The notes: generated by a model not told the origin, from the letters alone. A stretch of DNA of 61,842 nt from Treponema sp. (GCA_024402695.1 JAKSTG010000016.1:1-61842); one strand, 5' to 3'. Shown: positions 16,355 to 25,533, counted from the first letter of the stretch. Numbers and translations are program-made.

Positions 16355-17659
16355 ATGGCCGTATTAGAAAACGTTAAATTCGGAAAAAAAATCAGAACTT
16401 CTGTTTTTCTCTTTGTAGCCCTTGCAATGGTTTCTGGTTTTGCAGGGTGTGCCTCAGCTGAAGGTGGAAAGCCTGAGACTGAACAGGAATTCGTTTCCGT
16501 TGATGATCTTCCGGAACCTGTTTATGACGTTTATTCTGTTCCTGTAAAAAAATGGAAGAGAAAGGGACGTCTTAATGTAAAAAAAGAAAGCGGTTCTTTG
16601 AAACTTGAAGCAAAAGGTAAACTTGGAAGCTTTAACTGTTATGTTATTGACCGGGATGAAAATCCTGTTTCAGTTTTCTCAAGATCAGAAGAATTTACAG
16701 GAACTTCTCTGTATCTGAAAGCCGGAAAAAAACTTTACAAACTGGCCGGCGGTTCAGGAATCAAGACTGCTGCCCGTGAAACAGAAAACGGTCTTGATAT
16801 CTCTTACATCATTCCAAAAGTTGCCCACGTTATCCTTGAATGTAAAGTTTTCTCATCACTTCCTTCAAAAGACGGGGACATGATTAAAATGACTGCCTAT
16901 GTAAAAAGTCTTAAAACAAAGAAAGAGGAATTTTCTCTTAAACTTGTAATGGACACTGAACTTGGCGAGTCAAACAAATATCACTTCTACGGTTCTGACA
17001 ATAATCCGGTTACTACAGAAACAATGTTCCGTTCTTCATCAGAAAACAGATGGATTATGACAGGAAACGAACAGACAGGATTCCAGATCCTTCTGAATGG
17101 TGCTGATATTTCAACTCCTGATTTTGTGGCAATCGCCAACTTTGATAATCTTGATACTTTGTCGTGGGAACCGTCTCTTCTCTCGACACGTTCTTTTGAC
17201 ACAGTATCTTCATATAATAACTCTGCCTGCTGTATCGCCTGGAAAAAAACTTTCCTGGAACCGGAAGAAAAATATTCAAATGTTGTTTACTTTGCTGTAG
17301 CGGCATTCCCTGATATGGTAACAGGGGAAAGTTATATCAATACTTTCAAAAATCCTCAGTCAGAATCTGAGAATAAGATTCCTTCAGTTCCTCTGTTGAT
17401 TACCGAGACTTCTGCAACAGAAATGAAGACTGAGAAACCTCTTTCAATAAATCAGGATACAGGCGATGTTCTTGATAAAGAAAACCTTGTTTCTGATTAT
17501 GATGAGTATGTACCGCCTGTTTATAGTAAGGAATATATTAACCGTCTTTTGAACAGAATCAGCGAACTTGAAGCCGACGGAAGAGATTTGAATCAGGAAG
17601 AACTTCTTCTTCTTAATGAAGAACTTGATCTTGTTCTGAAACAGCTGAGGAAAGATTAA
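16355..17659 (+). CDS. Lipoprotein of unknown function
   Basis: A 434-residue lipoprotein. The signal segment TSVFLFVALAMVSGFAGC ends in the lipobox G-F-A-G-C. The body (residues 40-320) looks like a beta-rich domain with repeated strands (GRLNVKKESGSLKLEAKGKLG, trimmed here by description; later IMTGNEQTGFQILLNG). The last 45 residues form an amphipathic helix (EYINRLLNRISELEADG) that could multimerise. I do not recognise the family. ATG 16355 is chosen because AAAGGA at 16343-16348 is correctly spaced; the in-frame TTG at 16349 is not. It belongs to the rpe-TPR-lipoprotein-TPR run and is followed after 2 bp by the next gene. Confidence 0.6.
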   Translation: MAVLENVKFGKKIRTSVFLFVALAMVSGFAGCASAEGGKPETEQEFVSVDDLPEPVYDVYSVPVKKWKRKGRLNVKKESGSLKLEAKGKLGSFNCYVIDRDENPVSVFSRSEEFTGTSLYLKAGKKLYKLAGGSGIKTAARETENGLDISYIIPKVAHVILECKVFSSLPSKDGDMIKMTAYVKSLKTKKEEFSLKLVMDTELGESNKYHFYGSDNNPVTTETMFRSSSENRWIMTGNEQTGFQILLNGADISTPDFVAIANFDNLDTLSWEPSLLSTRSFDTVSSYNNSACCIAWKKTFLEPEEKYSNVVYFAVAAFPDMVTGESYINTFKNPQSESENKIPSVPLLITETSATEMKTEKPLSINQDTGDVLDKENLVSDYDEYVPPVYSKEYINRLLNRISELEADGRDLNQEELLLLNEELDLVLKQLRKD

Positions 17660-17661
17660 AA

Positions 17662-18753
17662 ATGGCAAAAGATGTTTTGACCCTGGCAAAAAAAGAGATG
17701 AGCCGCCGTCATTTCGGACAGGCAATTAAAATCCTTGAGTCAGGTGCCGACGTTTATGAAGAAAATGCAGATTACAATATTCTCCTTGGTACCGCATGCC
17801 TTTATGCGGGAGACATGGGGACTGCTTATGCCTATTATCAGAGAGCACGTAAAATAACGCTTACTGATGTTAATCTTCTTCTTGGCCAGGCAGCTATTTT
17901 TCTGCGCCGCGGTGATACAGAAAAAGCACTCAATTACTATATTGAAATTTTGGAAAATGAGCCTGGAAACAAGATTGCAAAAGATGCCATGGAATTTATC
18001 CGAGTTCACGGAGATTACACTACAATCTGCCGTTGGGTAGACTCAGGACGCATTGAACAGTTTTTCCCAAAACTGGGAGTAAATCCTGACAAAATTCTTT
18101 ACAGCGTTGTCGGCATAGTTTTCTGTATTGTAGGCTGTGTTTTTGCAGGTACAATGCTTTCAAGAAAAACAAATCTTGCTCAGGGACCAAGAATGGACCT
18201 TACTTCAATCCAGCTTTCGCAGGATGAAAAAGTTAAGGCTCAGGAAAGTGACCTTTCAACTGTTACCTGTCATTACATCCTCAGTAATCGTGAAATTACT
18301 TCGGCCTATGAAAAGGCTCTGAAGTTTTTCCAGGAAGGGGATGATAACCATGCCCAGATCGAAATCAACCGCATTCTGAATTCCAATGCTACACTTTCAA
18401 TTAAAAAGAAAGCCAATATTTTAATGGGATATCTTTCAGTTCCCGGTTTTGATAATCTTGTTTATAGTCCTGAATATAAGGATGTGGAAAAAGATCCGGA
18501 ACTTTACCTGGACTGCTATGTAATCTGGAACGGTCGCGTATCAGATGTAGTTACAGGCGAAAACTCATACCAGGCCAGATTCCTTATAGGCTATGAAACA
18601 ATGAAACAGATTGACGGCATTGTTACTGTAAAATTTTCTTCAATTCCTTCCATCGAAACTGACAAACCTGTAAGGATTTTAGGTAAAATTATTAACGAGG
18701 ATGGAAATGTGGTACTTGCAGGTCGTGCTGTGTACCAGAGCGTAAATTTTTAG
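17662..18753 (+). CDS. TPR-repeat membrane protein
   Basis: A 363-residue protein. Residues 15-115 hold three TPR-like repeats (ADYNILLGTACLYAGDMG and the following ILLGQAAIFLRRGDTEKAL type segments). A single membrane segment lies at about 145-165 (ILYSVVGIVFCIVGCVFAG). After it comes a domain of about 195 residues with one more TPR-like stretch (EKALKFFQEGDDNHAQIEINRI as a helix pair) and a beta-rich end. The topology is probably N-terminal cytoplasmic TPR and C-terminal periplasmic domain. It is the last gene before recA, from which it is separated by a 95-bp promoter region. No known function. Confidence 0.6.
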   Translation: MAKDVLTLAKKEMSRRHFGQAIKILESGADVYEENADYNILLGTACLYAGDMGTAYAYYQRARKITLTDVNLLLGQAAIFLRRGDTEKALNYYIEILENEPGNKIAKDAMEFIRVHGDYTTICRWVDSGRIEQFFPKLGVNPDKILYSVVGIVFCIVGCVFAGTMLSRKTNLAQGPRMDLTSIQLSQDEKVKAQESDLSTVTCHYILSNREITSAYEKALKFFQEGDDNHAQIEINRILNSNATLSIKKKANILMGYLSVPGFDNLVYSPEYKDVEKDPELYLDCYVIWNGRVSDVVTGENSYQARFLIGYETMKQIDGIVTVKFSSIPSIETDKPVRILGKIINEDGNVVLAGRAVYQSVNF

Positions 18754-18779
18754 TTTTTTACTGAAAGTTTTTCGCTCTT

Positions 18780-18809
18780 TTGCATATTTTGTAAAATAAA
18801 AGCCATACT
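18780..18809 (+). promoter_or_regulatory. Promoter of recA
   Basis: TTGCAT (18780-18785), an 18-bp spacer and CATACT (18804-18809). The leader would be about 33 bases and includes GGGTAGG (18835-18841) as ribosome-binding site. No LexA-type operator is evident. Confidence 0.5.
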
Positions 18810-18848
18810 TATATAGGTGGGAAATAATAAAAAAGGGTAGGTATTAAA

Positions 18849-20012
18849 ATGGCAAAAGCTGCAGAACCGGCAAAAGATACGTCGGAAAAAATGAAAGCTT
18901 TGGAAGCTGCTCGTCTTCAGATTGAAAAGCAGTTTGGCGCCGGATCGCTCATGAAACTTGGCGACAAGGCAAATGTGGATGGCATCGATGTTATTCCTTC
19001 CGGATCAATCCTTCTGGATGAAGCCCTTGGAATCGGTGGTTATCCAAGAGGCCGTGTAATTGAAATGTACGGTCCTGAAAGTTCGGGTAAAACAACACTG
19101 GCTCTCCACGCAGTTGCAGAAGCACAGAAACTTGGCGGTGTTGCCGCTTTCGTTGATGCTGAACATGCGCTGGATCCTGTTTATGCAAAAAATCTTGGTG
19201 TAAATATTGATGAACTTTGGGTATCGCAGCCAGATACTGGTGAACAGGCACTGGAAATTACAGAAAACCTGGTTAGATCGGGTGCTGTTGATATCATCGT
19301 TGTAGACTCAGTTGCAGCTCTTACACCACAGGCCGAAATTGAAGGGGACATGGGCGACAGCCACATGGGACTTCAGGCTCGTCTTATGAGCCAGGCACTC
19401 CGTAAGCTTACAGCTATCATCGGAAAATCAAACTGTATCGTTGTTTTCATTAACCAGATCCGTATGAAGATTGGTGTTATGTTCGGAAACCCAGAAACAA
19501 CAACTGGTGGTAACGCACTTAAATTCTACGCTTCGGTTCGTCTTGAAATCCGCCGTATTGAATCAATCGATTCAAAAACTTCGGAAGACGCAGTTGGAAA
19601 CCGTGTAAGAGTTAAGATCGTTAAGAACAAGGTTGCACCACCATTCAGAAAGTGTGAACTGGACATTTACTTTGGTAAAGGTATCTCTTATACAGCATCT
19701 CTTCTGGATTGTGCTGTTAAATATGAAATTATCAACAAGGCTGGTGCCTGGTACTCAATGAACGATGAAAAAATCGGTCAGGGTAAAGAAAATACACTTA
19801 ATTTCATTGAACAGCATCCAGAAATTGCTGCAGAGATTGAAACAAAACTCCGTGACAGACTTTTCCCAGGACAGGTTCTTAAAAACAAAGAAGGTGTTCC
19901 TGTTAAGCGTGAGCCTCGTGTTGCTCCAAAAACAGAAGAGACTGTAGAACTTACAGAAAAGGGAAAGGCAGAAGCTCATCCTGATTCAAGTCTCGCTGAC
20001 GGATTATACTAA
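18849..20012 (+). CDS. recA: Recombinase RecA
   Basis: A 387-residue DNA-strand-exchange ATPase for homologous recombination. The Walker A motif is GPESSGKT (75-82). VDAEHALDP and the [15 protein letters not shown]alker B region follow. The DNA-binding loops ([20 protein letters not shown]; then [20 protein letters not shown]) match the family almost exactly. The C-terminal tail after residue 335 is longer and more charged than in E. coli RecA and contains a [18 protein letters not shown] segment. The ribosome-binding site is GGGTAGG. Codons are strongly biased, as in lysC and flaA. It is followed by a strong GC hairpin before folK. Confidence 0.98.
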   Translation: MAKAAEPAKDTSEKMKALEAARLQIEKQFGAGSLMKLGDKANVDGIDVIPSGSILLDEALGIGGYPRGRVIEMYGPESSGKTTLALHAVAEAQKLGGVAAFVDAEHALDPVYAKNLGVNIDELWVSQPDTGEQALEITENLVRSGAVDIIVVDSVAALTPQAEIEGDMGDSHMGLQARLMSQALRKLTAIIGKSNCIVVFINQIRMKIGVMFGNPETTTGGNALKFYASVRLEIRRIESIDSKTSEDAVGNRVRVKIVKNKVAPPFRKCELDIYFGKGISYTASLLDCAVKYEIINKAGAWYSMNDEKIGQGKENTLNFIEQHPEIAAEIETKLRDRLFPGQVLKNKEGVPVKREPRVAPKTEETVELTEKGKAEAHPDSSLADGLY

Positions 20013-20023
20013 TTAAAACAAAG

Positions 20024-20070
20024 CCCGGTTCTCAGTGCCGGTTCCGGTTTTCCGGAACCGGATTACCGGG
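20024..20070 (+). promoter_or_regulatory. GC-rich hairpin between recA and folK
   Basis: A perfect 10-bp stem CCGGTTCCGG (20038-20047) pairs with 20052-20061 around a TTTT loop. An outer CCCGGT/ACCGGG stem (20024-20029 with 20065-20070) encloses it. No T-run follows; the folK ribosome-binding site AGGTGG begins a few bases later. It could be an mRNA stabiliser, a processing site, or a non-canonical terminator. Confidence 0.7.
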
Positions 20071-20083
20071 AACAGGTGGCAAA

Positions 20084-20599
20084 ATGAAAAAAGTTATTTT
20101 AGGTTTGGGATCCAATCGTACCTTCAAGGATATGACTCCTGTACAGATTTTGGATGCCGCCTGTTCAGAACTCTCCAATATTCTTGAAAATCCTGTTTTT
20201 TCTTCTATTTATATTTCCAAGGCAATGTATGTAACTGATCAGGAAGATTTCTATAATATGGCCTGCACCGGTTATGTGCCTGATGATGAAAATCCTTACG
20301 ATTTTCTTGATAAAATTCATCTTATTGAAAACAAATATGGGCGGGACCGTTCTAAAGAAATCCGCTTTGGACCACGGTCACTGGATATTGATATTGAAGA
20401 TTTCGGCGAAATGGTCAGTGAGAACCCGGTTCTAACATTACCTCATCCACGAATCAAAGAAAGAGCATTTGTTTTGATTCCAGTGCTTGAGTTATTCTCG
20501 GAATCTGCCGAAGATTTACAAAGAAGGGGATTTCTGGAAGTTTTTTCCCGCCTTGAGAACAAGGATGAAGTAAAACTTTTCAGAAAACGAAATCCCTGA
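20084..20599 (+). CDS. folK: 6-hydroxymethyl-7,8-dihydropterin pyrophosphokinase
   Basis: A 171-residue HPPK, which transfers pyrophosphate from ATP to hydroxymethyl-dihydropterin in folate synthesis. The N-terminal VILGLGSNR is the family start. The signature segment near residues 100-112 reads GPRSLDIDIEDFG, containing the two metal-binding Asp residues. LPHPRIKERAFVLIPVLEL is the conserved C-terminal substrate region. folP lies four genes downstream in the same direction, so two folate genes bracket scpA, scpB and a pseudouridine synthase. The ribosome-binding site is AGGTGG. Confidence 0.93.
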   Translation: MKKVILGLGSNRTFKDMTPVQILDAACSELSNILENPVFSSIYISKAMYVTDQEDFYNMACTGYVPDDENPYDFLDKIHLIENKYGRDRSKEIRFGPRSLDIDIEDFGEMVSENPVLTLPHPRIKERAFVLIPVLELFSESAEDLQRRGFLEVFSRLENKDEVKLFRKRNP

Positions 20600-20610
20600 G
20601 GATTTGTAAA

Positions 20611-21432
20611 ATGGAAGAACAGAAAACAGAAACAGCGATTGCAACAGAAGTAGCAGATAAGAAAAGCGTTAGAAAGTATCAGATTGGGGAATTTGACGGA
20701 CCTCTTGATCTTCTGTGGAATCTTATCCGCGAAAGCAAAGTAAATATTTACGATATTCCAATTGCACAGATTACAGAACAGTATCTTGAATACTTGGATT
20801 ACGCTGTTCAGACTGATCTTGGCGACCTTTCTGAATTCTACAGCTGGGCTGCAAAACTGATTTATATCAAAAGCCGTATGCTTCTTCCTGTTGAAATCAA
20901 CTACGATGATGAGGAAGACGAAGACCCTCGTCAGGAACTTGTAGATAAACTTATTGAATACCAGAAATTCAAGAAACTTTCTGCTCTTATGGAAGAACAG
21001 GAAGATGATTCTGAATGGAATTTCGAGCGCAAAAAGATTCAGCGCGTCCTTCCTTTCGAAGAAAGTGATGACATGTGGGAAGAAGTTGATACATGGGATC
21101 TGCTCCAGCAGCTTCAGTCGATTTTCAAACAGATGGTAAATAAATATTCAAATGAAAAGATTTTGAATATGTATGAAGAAATCTCTGTTAATGAAAAAAT
21201 CACCCTGATGAATGAACTTCTGGAAGATAAGAACGAATGTATGTTCACAGATCTTCTTACACGTAGTGCAAACCCAATGGATCTTGTCTGCGCTTTTATG
21301 GCAATTCTTGAAGCCGTAAAATTCAAGATGATTACAATTTATCAGAACAAACTCTTTGGAGATATAAAACTGTGCAAAATCCATGATTCTGATACAGTAG
21401 AAATCAAAGAAGAAGACTTAACAACTAACTAA
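20611..21432 (+). CDS. scpA: Segregation and condensation protein A
   Basis: A 273-residue kleisin subunit of the Smc-ScpA-ScpB condensin, which compacts and resolves the nucleoid. YQIGEFDGPLDLLWNLIRES is the ScpA N-terminal Smc-neck contact (typically F-x-G-P-L-D-L-L-L). KVNIYDIPIAQITEQYLEYL and AAKLIYIKSRMLLP follow as in the family. The C-terminal winged helix covers roughly residues 195-265 (VCAFMAILEAVKFKMITIYQ), which contacts the Smc head. The middle is highly acidic. It lies 11 bp after folK and 13 bp before scpB; the scpA-scpB pairing confirms the call. Confidence 0.95.
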   Translation: MEEQKTETAIATEVADKKSVRKYQIGEFDGPLDLLWNLIRESKVNIYDIPIAQITEQYLEYLDYAVQTDLGDLSEFYSWAAKLIYIKSRMLLPVEINYDDEEDEDPRQELVDKLIEYQKFKKLSALMEEQEDDSEWNFERKKIQRVLPFEESDDMWEEVDTWDLLQQLQSIFKQMVNKYSNEKILNMYEEISVNEKITLMNELLEDKNECMFTDLLTRSANPMDLVCAFMAILEAVKFKMITIYQNKLFGDIKLCKIHDSDTVEIKEEDLTTN

Positions 21433-21445
21433 TTTTGGGAAAAAT

Positions 21446-21985
21446 ATGGAACTTGCTAGAGAAACAGGCTTTGTTGAAGCCATTTTATTTCTTGAAAGCG
21501 ATCCGCTGCCTGTAAAGCAGCTGGCAATTAAGGCTCAGCTTTCAGATGAAGTAACAGAGAAATGTATTGAAAACCTTATTGAAAAATATAAAGACGATTC
21601 TTCCGGCGTTGAACTTTCAATGATTACGGGCGGATGGTGTCTTGTTCCTAAAAAAGAATGCTGGGAAGTTTTGAAAGAAACTTATGGCTCGAAACGAGAC
21701 GGAAAACTTTCAAAATCTGCCATGGAAACTCTTTCAATCATTGCTTATTCTCAGCCTGTTACACGCAGCGAAATTGAAGCAATCCGTGGAGTAGGTGTAG
21801 ACAATGCACTTCGTCTTCTTATTGACCGTAATCTGGTAAAAGAAGTAGGTAAAAAGGATGCACCTGGTCGCCCTACACAGTTCGGAACTACAAAGGAATT
21901 CCTTAAACTGTTCCGTTTGAATTCAATCGCTGATCTGCCAAAACTGGATGAAAATGAAGCCGAACGTTTCGAACTCGCCCGCTAG
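21446..21985 (+). CDS. scpB: Segregation and condensation protein B
   Basis: A 179-residue dimeric partner of ScpA. It has two winged-helix domains: FVEAILFLESDPLPVKQLA with the first wing, and AMETLSIIAYSQPVTRSEIEAIRGV in the second, which is the ScpB hallmark. GRPTQFGTTKEFLKLFRL closes the domain as in B. subtilis ScpB. Its last 38 bases overlap the next gene in another frame, which suggests tight translational coupling or a later true start for that gene. Confidence 0.95.
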   Translation: MELARETGFVEAILFLESDPLPVKQLAIKAQLSDEVTEKCIENLIEKYKDDSSGVELSMITGGWCLVPKKECWEVLKETYGSKRDGKLSKSAMETLSIIAYSQPVTRSEIEAIRGVGVDNALRLLIDRNLVKEVGKKDAPGRPTQFGTTKEFLKLFRLNSIADLPKLDENEAERFELAR

Positions 21986-22739
21986 TGCTTTCAAAGCCAG
22001 CGCTTTCAAAAAAGAAGCTTCTGCTGAACCTGAACTTATGCGCCTCCAGGTTTACCTGGCCCATGCAGGAGTAGCCAGCCGCCGTGCTAGTGAAGAAATC
22101 ATTACTTCCGGTCGCGTAAGTGTCAACGGAACTGTAGTTACCGAAATGGGACAGAAAGTTTCTTCAAAAGATTTAGTTGAAGTTGACGGAAAACGTGTTA
22201 CACTTGAAGAAATAAAAAGATATATCGTTCTAAACAAACCACAGGGATATGTTTGTTCTTCCAGTGATGAAAAGGGCAGACAAATTGCCGCAGATCTTCT
22301 TAAAGAGAAATATTCTGAGCGACTTTACAATGTAGGTCGTCTTGATATGTTTTCCCGCGGTATTATTCTTTTTACCAATGACGGTGATTTTGCAGCGAAA
22401 CTTTCACACCCTTCAAGTGAAATTGAAAAGGAATATGTGATTGTTTCTACGCAGGACATTCCTGATGAACTTCCTGAAAGTTTTCAGAAAGGCATCAGAA
22501 TTGAAAATGTTTTCTACAGAGCACGGCTTGTTCAGAAAATCAATGACAGAAAATGCCGTATTGTTCTGATTGAAGGCAAAAACCGCGAAATTCGAAAAGT
22601 ATTTGAATTCTTTAATATCCCGATCCGCAGTCTTACACGTGTTCGTATAGGAAATGTTAATCTGGACCAGCTTCCTCCGGGAGAAAGCCGTGAGCTTTCG
22701 GGAGACGAAGTAAAAAATCTTTTAAGGATGTGTAAATAA
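21948..22739 (+). CDS. Pseudouridine synthase, RluB/RsuA family
   Basis: A 263-residue rRNA pseudouridine synthase. An S4 RNA-binding domain starts at MRLQVYLAHAGVASRRASEE. The catalytic aspartate lies in the GRLDMFSRG motif (family form G-R-L-D-x-x-T/S-x-G). VLIEGKNREIRKVFE is the conserved C-terminal motif (usually E-G-x-N-R-Q-V-R). RluB modifies 23S rRNA; RsuA modifies 16S. The single-letter differences do not settle which one this is. The first 30 residues (MKMKPNVSNS, then SAFKASAFKK) are low-complexity and overlap scpB, so the true start may be ATG 22038, though no ribosome-binding site precedes either. scpA-scpB-rluB order is common in bacteria. Confidence 0.88.
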   Translation: MKMKPNVSNSPASAFKASAFKKEASAEPELMRLQVYLAHAGVASRRASEEIITSGRVSVNGTVVTEMGQKVSSKDLVEVDGKRVTLEEIKRYIVLNKPQGYVCSSSDEKGRQIAADLLKEKYSERLYNVGRLDMFSRGIILFTNDGDFAAKLSHPSSEIEKEYVIVSTQDIPDELPESFQKGIRIENVFYRARLVQKINDRKCRIVLIEGKNREIRKVFEFFNIPIRSLTRVRIGNVNLDQLPPGESRELSGDEVKNLLRMCK

Positions 22740-23554
22740 TGAAAACTTTCCCGCTTTCTTCAAAAACAATTTCAACAGAAAGAAGAGCTTTTGTGGCGGG
22801 AATAGTCAACGTTACCTCCGATTCTTTTTATGCCAAAAGTCGTGGTGGCACTGAAAGAGCAATTCAGCTTATAGAAGAAGGTGCCGATATCCTGGATCTT
22901 GGTGCTGAATCCACACGACCAGGCTTTATACCGGTTCCTGTAGAAGAAGAAATCCGCCGTCTGGTTCCGGTTATCCGCGAAATCCGTAAATTTTCTTCCA
23001 TTCCTATTTCTATTGATACCCGAAAAAAGCCTGTATTTGAAGCCTGTATGAATGAAGGTGCAGATATTCTTAATGATGTTTCTTCCTTTAGTTATGATCC
23101 AGACATGGAAAAATTTGTGGCCACTTACGGCATTCCTGTAATTTTGACACATACATTTCCTCATGGAAGGGAAGAAACTCTTGAAAATCAGACTCCTGAA
23201 GAAGCTGCAGAAATTGTTGCTGAACTTTCCGATTATTTTGAAAAAATCATTGCTTCTGTAACTTCACAGGGGCTTTCTGAAAACAAAATCATTATTGATC
23301 CCGGCATCGGATTCGGAAAAACTTACGGCGAAAATGTTGAACTTATCCGTAACTGCGGTAAACTTTGCGACGGAAAATACAATATTATGATGGCTCTTTC
23401 CAGAAAAAGGGTTATTGGACAGATGATGGGCGATATGGCTGCCGATCGTCTTTTAGGAACCATCGAAGCCGACGTGACCGCTGTTCTTGGTGGAGCCGGT
23501 TTTGTGCGTGTTCACGATGTCGCTGAACATGTAAAAGCTCTTTCACGTATCTGA
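22739..23554 (+). CDS. folP: Dihydropteroate synthase
   Basis: A 271-residue TIM-barrel enzyme that joins p-aminobenzoate to the pterin pyrophosphate made by FolK, and the target of sulfonamides. GIVNVTSDSF is motif 1 (N-V-T-P-D-S-F in most bacteria; Ser replaces Pro here). DLGAESTRPGF is the second signature. IIDPGIGFGKT, ALSRKRVIG and FVRVHDV supply the pterin and phosphate sites. The start overlaps the previous stop codon as TAATG (shared A at 22739), so the two genes are translationally coupled. Confidence 0.95.
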   Translation: MKTFPLSSKTISTERRAFVAGIVNVTSDSFYAKSRGGTERAIQLIEEGADILDLGAESTRPGFIPVPVEEEIRRLVPVIREIRKFSSIPISIDTRKKPVFEACMNEGADILNDVSSFSYDPDMEKFVATYGIPVILTHTFPHGREETLENQTPEEAAEIVAELSDYFEKIIASVTSQGLSENKIIIDPGIGFGKTYGENVELIRNCGKLCDGKYNIMMALSRKRVIGQMMGDMAADRLLGTIEADVTAVLGGAGFVRVHDVAEHVKALSRI

Positions 23555-23579
23555 CAGATTTCTTCCTTTTGTCATAGTC

Positions 23580-23608
23580 TTGCACAAAATGCTAAAAAAG
23601 CGCATTAT
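23580..23608 (+). promoter_or_regulatory. Promoter of the SulP gene
   Basis: TTGCAC (23580-23585), a 17-bp spacer and CATTAT (23603-23608). The first possible ATG (23609) abuts the -10 box, so transcription would begin near 23615-23618, at or just before the ATG at 23618. Confidence 0.6.
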
Positions 23609-23617
23609 ATGCGAATT

Positions 23618-25336
23618 ATGATGAAGCCTGAATTATTCAATACACTTAAAAACTATTCAGTAAAAACTTTCGTTTCCGACCTTATCGCCGGTATTATTGT
23701 TGGTATCGTTGCACTTCCACTGGCCATTGCCTTTGGTATTGCCTCCGGTGTTGGCCCTGAAAAGGGTATTTTTACAGCTGTCGTAGCAGGATTTATTATT
23801 TCTGCCTTCGGTGGAACCCGCGTTCAGATCGGTGGACCTACAGGTGCTTTTGCCGTAATCATTTACGGAATCATGCAGAAGTATGGTTTCGGCGAACTGA
23901 TGATTGCTACTATCATCGCCGGTATCCTTATGATTCTGCTTGGTGTTTTCAAGCTTGGCGGTCTTGTTAAATTTATTCCTTATACTATCATCACAGGTTT
24001 TACAGCAGGTATTGCTGTAACAATCGCTTCAGGTCAGATCGGTGATTTCTTCGGTCTTACTCCTGATTTCTCAACTCCAATGATGATTCTTGGCGAAGAA
24101 TACTCAAAGCTTCCTGGAGACTTCCTTCCTAAAGTAATCTGTTTTGCTAAATCAGCTTCTTCGATCAATGTGTATGCATTTGTAGTTGCTGCAGTTTCAT
24201 TGGTTGTTCTTTTTGTATGGCCAAAGATTTCAAAGAAGATTCCTGGATCTCTTATCGTTATTCTTCTTGCCACAGTAATTACTGTTCTTCTGAATAAATT
24301 CTGCGGTCTTGAACTTGCTACAATCCAGACCCGTTACGGTTCAATCCCTAACAAACTTCCAGCACCACAGCTTCCACATTTCTCAATGAATTCAATTGTT
24401 GAACTTTTCCCAACAGCAATTTCTATTGCAGTTCTTGGTGCCATTGAATCTCTTATGTCTGCTGTTGTTGCAGATGGTATGATGGGTACTAAACACGATT
24501 CAAATATGGAACTGATCGCTCAAGGTGTTGCAAACATTGCATCTCCTGTATTCGGCGGTATTCCTGCAACCGGTGCTATTGCCCGTACAGCAACTAACAT
24601 CAAAAACGGTGGTAAAACTCCTGTTGCCGGTGTTGTTCATGCAGTCACACTGCTTTGTATTATGCTCTTCCTTGGCAAGTTCGTAGTTTACATTCCAATG
24701 GCTGCTCTTGCTGCAGTTCTTATCAACGTAGCCTGGAACATGGCTGGTTTCCCTGCAATTAAAGCTCTTCTTAAAGGACAGAAATCAGACATCGCAGTTC
24801 TTTCTGTAACATTCCTTATTACAGTATTCATTGACCTGACAGTTGCAATTGAAGTTGGTCTTGGTCTTGCAGCTTTCTTCTTCATCAAGAAAATGATCGA
24901 TCTGTCTGAAGTTCATGAATATGGCGAAAACCTTACAGGCGGTCTGAAAACAAAAACAAACAATGCAAACAATGACACTGGTGTAGAAGAAGAACTGGAA
25001 ATCCCACATGGAGTTCTGGTATACGAAGTTGACGGACCTTTGTTCTTCGGTACAGTTCGCAAGTTCGAAATTGCCGCAGAACGTGCTGGTGCTGAATGCA
25101 AGGCAATCATCCTTCGCATGCGCAACACTTCTTACCTTGATGCAGGTGGAGTTCAGGCCCTTAAACAGCTTAAATCTGCCTGTGACAGAAAAAACATCAC
25201 AATCGTTCTTTCAGGTGTTCACCCACAGCCTTGGAAACTCCTTGAAAAAATGGGTATGTTCGAAGAACTTGGCGCAGATAATATCCACGACCATATCGAC
25301 AAAGCCCTTGCTCGTGCAAATGAAATCGTAAAATAA
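23618..25336 (+). CDS. SulP-family anion transporter with STAS domain
   Basis: A 572-residue inner-membrane transporter of the SulP (SLC26-like) family. These move sulfate, bicarbonate or other anions by proton symport or exchange. About 12-14 membrane helices span residues 15-430. The early GIIVGIVALPLAIAFGIASG segment and the RVQIGGPTGAFAVII loop are diagnostic. Residues from about 455 to 565 form a cytoplasmic STAS domain (AIILRMRNTSYLDAGGVQAL). The substrate is not deducible. The start was moved from ATG 23609, which abuts the -10 box, to ATG 23618; ATG 23621 is also possible. It is not co-transcribed with folP and is followed by a large palindrome. Confidence 0.9.
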   Translation: MMKPELFNTLKNYSVKTFVSDLIAGIIVGIVALPLAIAFGIASGVGPEKGIFTAVVAGFIISAFGGTRVQIGGPTGAFAVIIYGIMQKYGFGELMIATIIAGILMILLGVFKLGGLVKFIPYTIITGFTAGIAVTIASGQIGDFFGLTPDFSTPMMILGEEYSKLPGDFLPKVICFAKSASSINVYAFVVAAVSLVVLFVWPKISKKIPGSLIVILLATVITVLLNKFCGLELATIQTRYGSIPNKLPAPQLPHFSMNSIVELFPTAISIAVLGAIESLMSAVVADGMMGTKHDSNMELIAQGVANIASPVFGGIPATGAIARTATNIKNGGKTPVAGVVHAVTLLCIMLFLGKFVVYIPMAALAAVLINVAWNMAGFPAIKALLKGQKSDIAVLSVTFLITVFIDLTVAIEVGLGLAAFFFIKKMIDLSEVHEYGENLTGGLKTKTNNANNDTGVEEELEIPHGVLVYEVDGPLFFGTVRKFEIAAERAGAECKAIILRMRNTSYLDAGGVQALKQLKSACDRKNITIVLSGVHPQPWKLLEKMGMFEELGADNIHDHIDKALARANEIVK

Positions 25337-25353
25337 AAAGGTAGATTTATATT

Positions 25354-25465
25354 AAAAACAACACTCCCCACAAAAACAATGGAGGCCTCCCGCGGAGCCC
25401 CGTCGCTCGCTCTGCTCGGCTCCTTGCCCACGGTACTCCATTGTCTTTGTTCGCGTGTTGTTTTT
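25354..25465. repeat. 112-bp imperfect palindrome with GC-rich core
   Basis: Arms of 11 bp (25354-25364 with 25455-25465, AAAAACAACAC) and 14 bp with one mismatch (25371-25384 with 25436-25449) are separated by small internal loops. They enclose a GC-rich 51-bp core with gctcg/cgagc-type repeats. It starts 17 bp after the SulP stop codon and ends in TTTTT, so it could also act as that gene's terminator. No protein is supported here. Confidence 0.75.
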
Positions 25466-25533
25466 ACCATACATGTGCAAAGCGACACAGTGCCTTTTTA
25501 GTTCTGACAACTTTGCTTTTCTTCCTTGCGTGA

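Noticed and set aside
20611..23554. A dedicated folate gene cluster
   Set aside because: Only folK and folP are present, with scpA, scpB and a pseudouridine synthase between them; folB, folC, folE and pab genes are not in the window.
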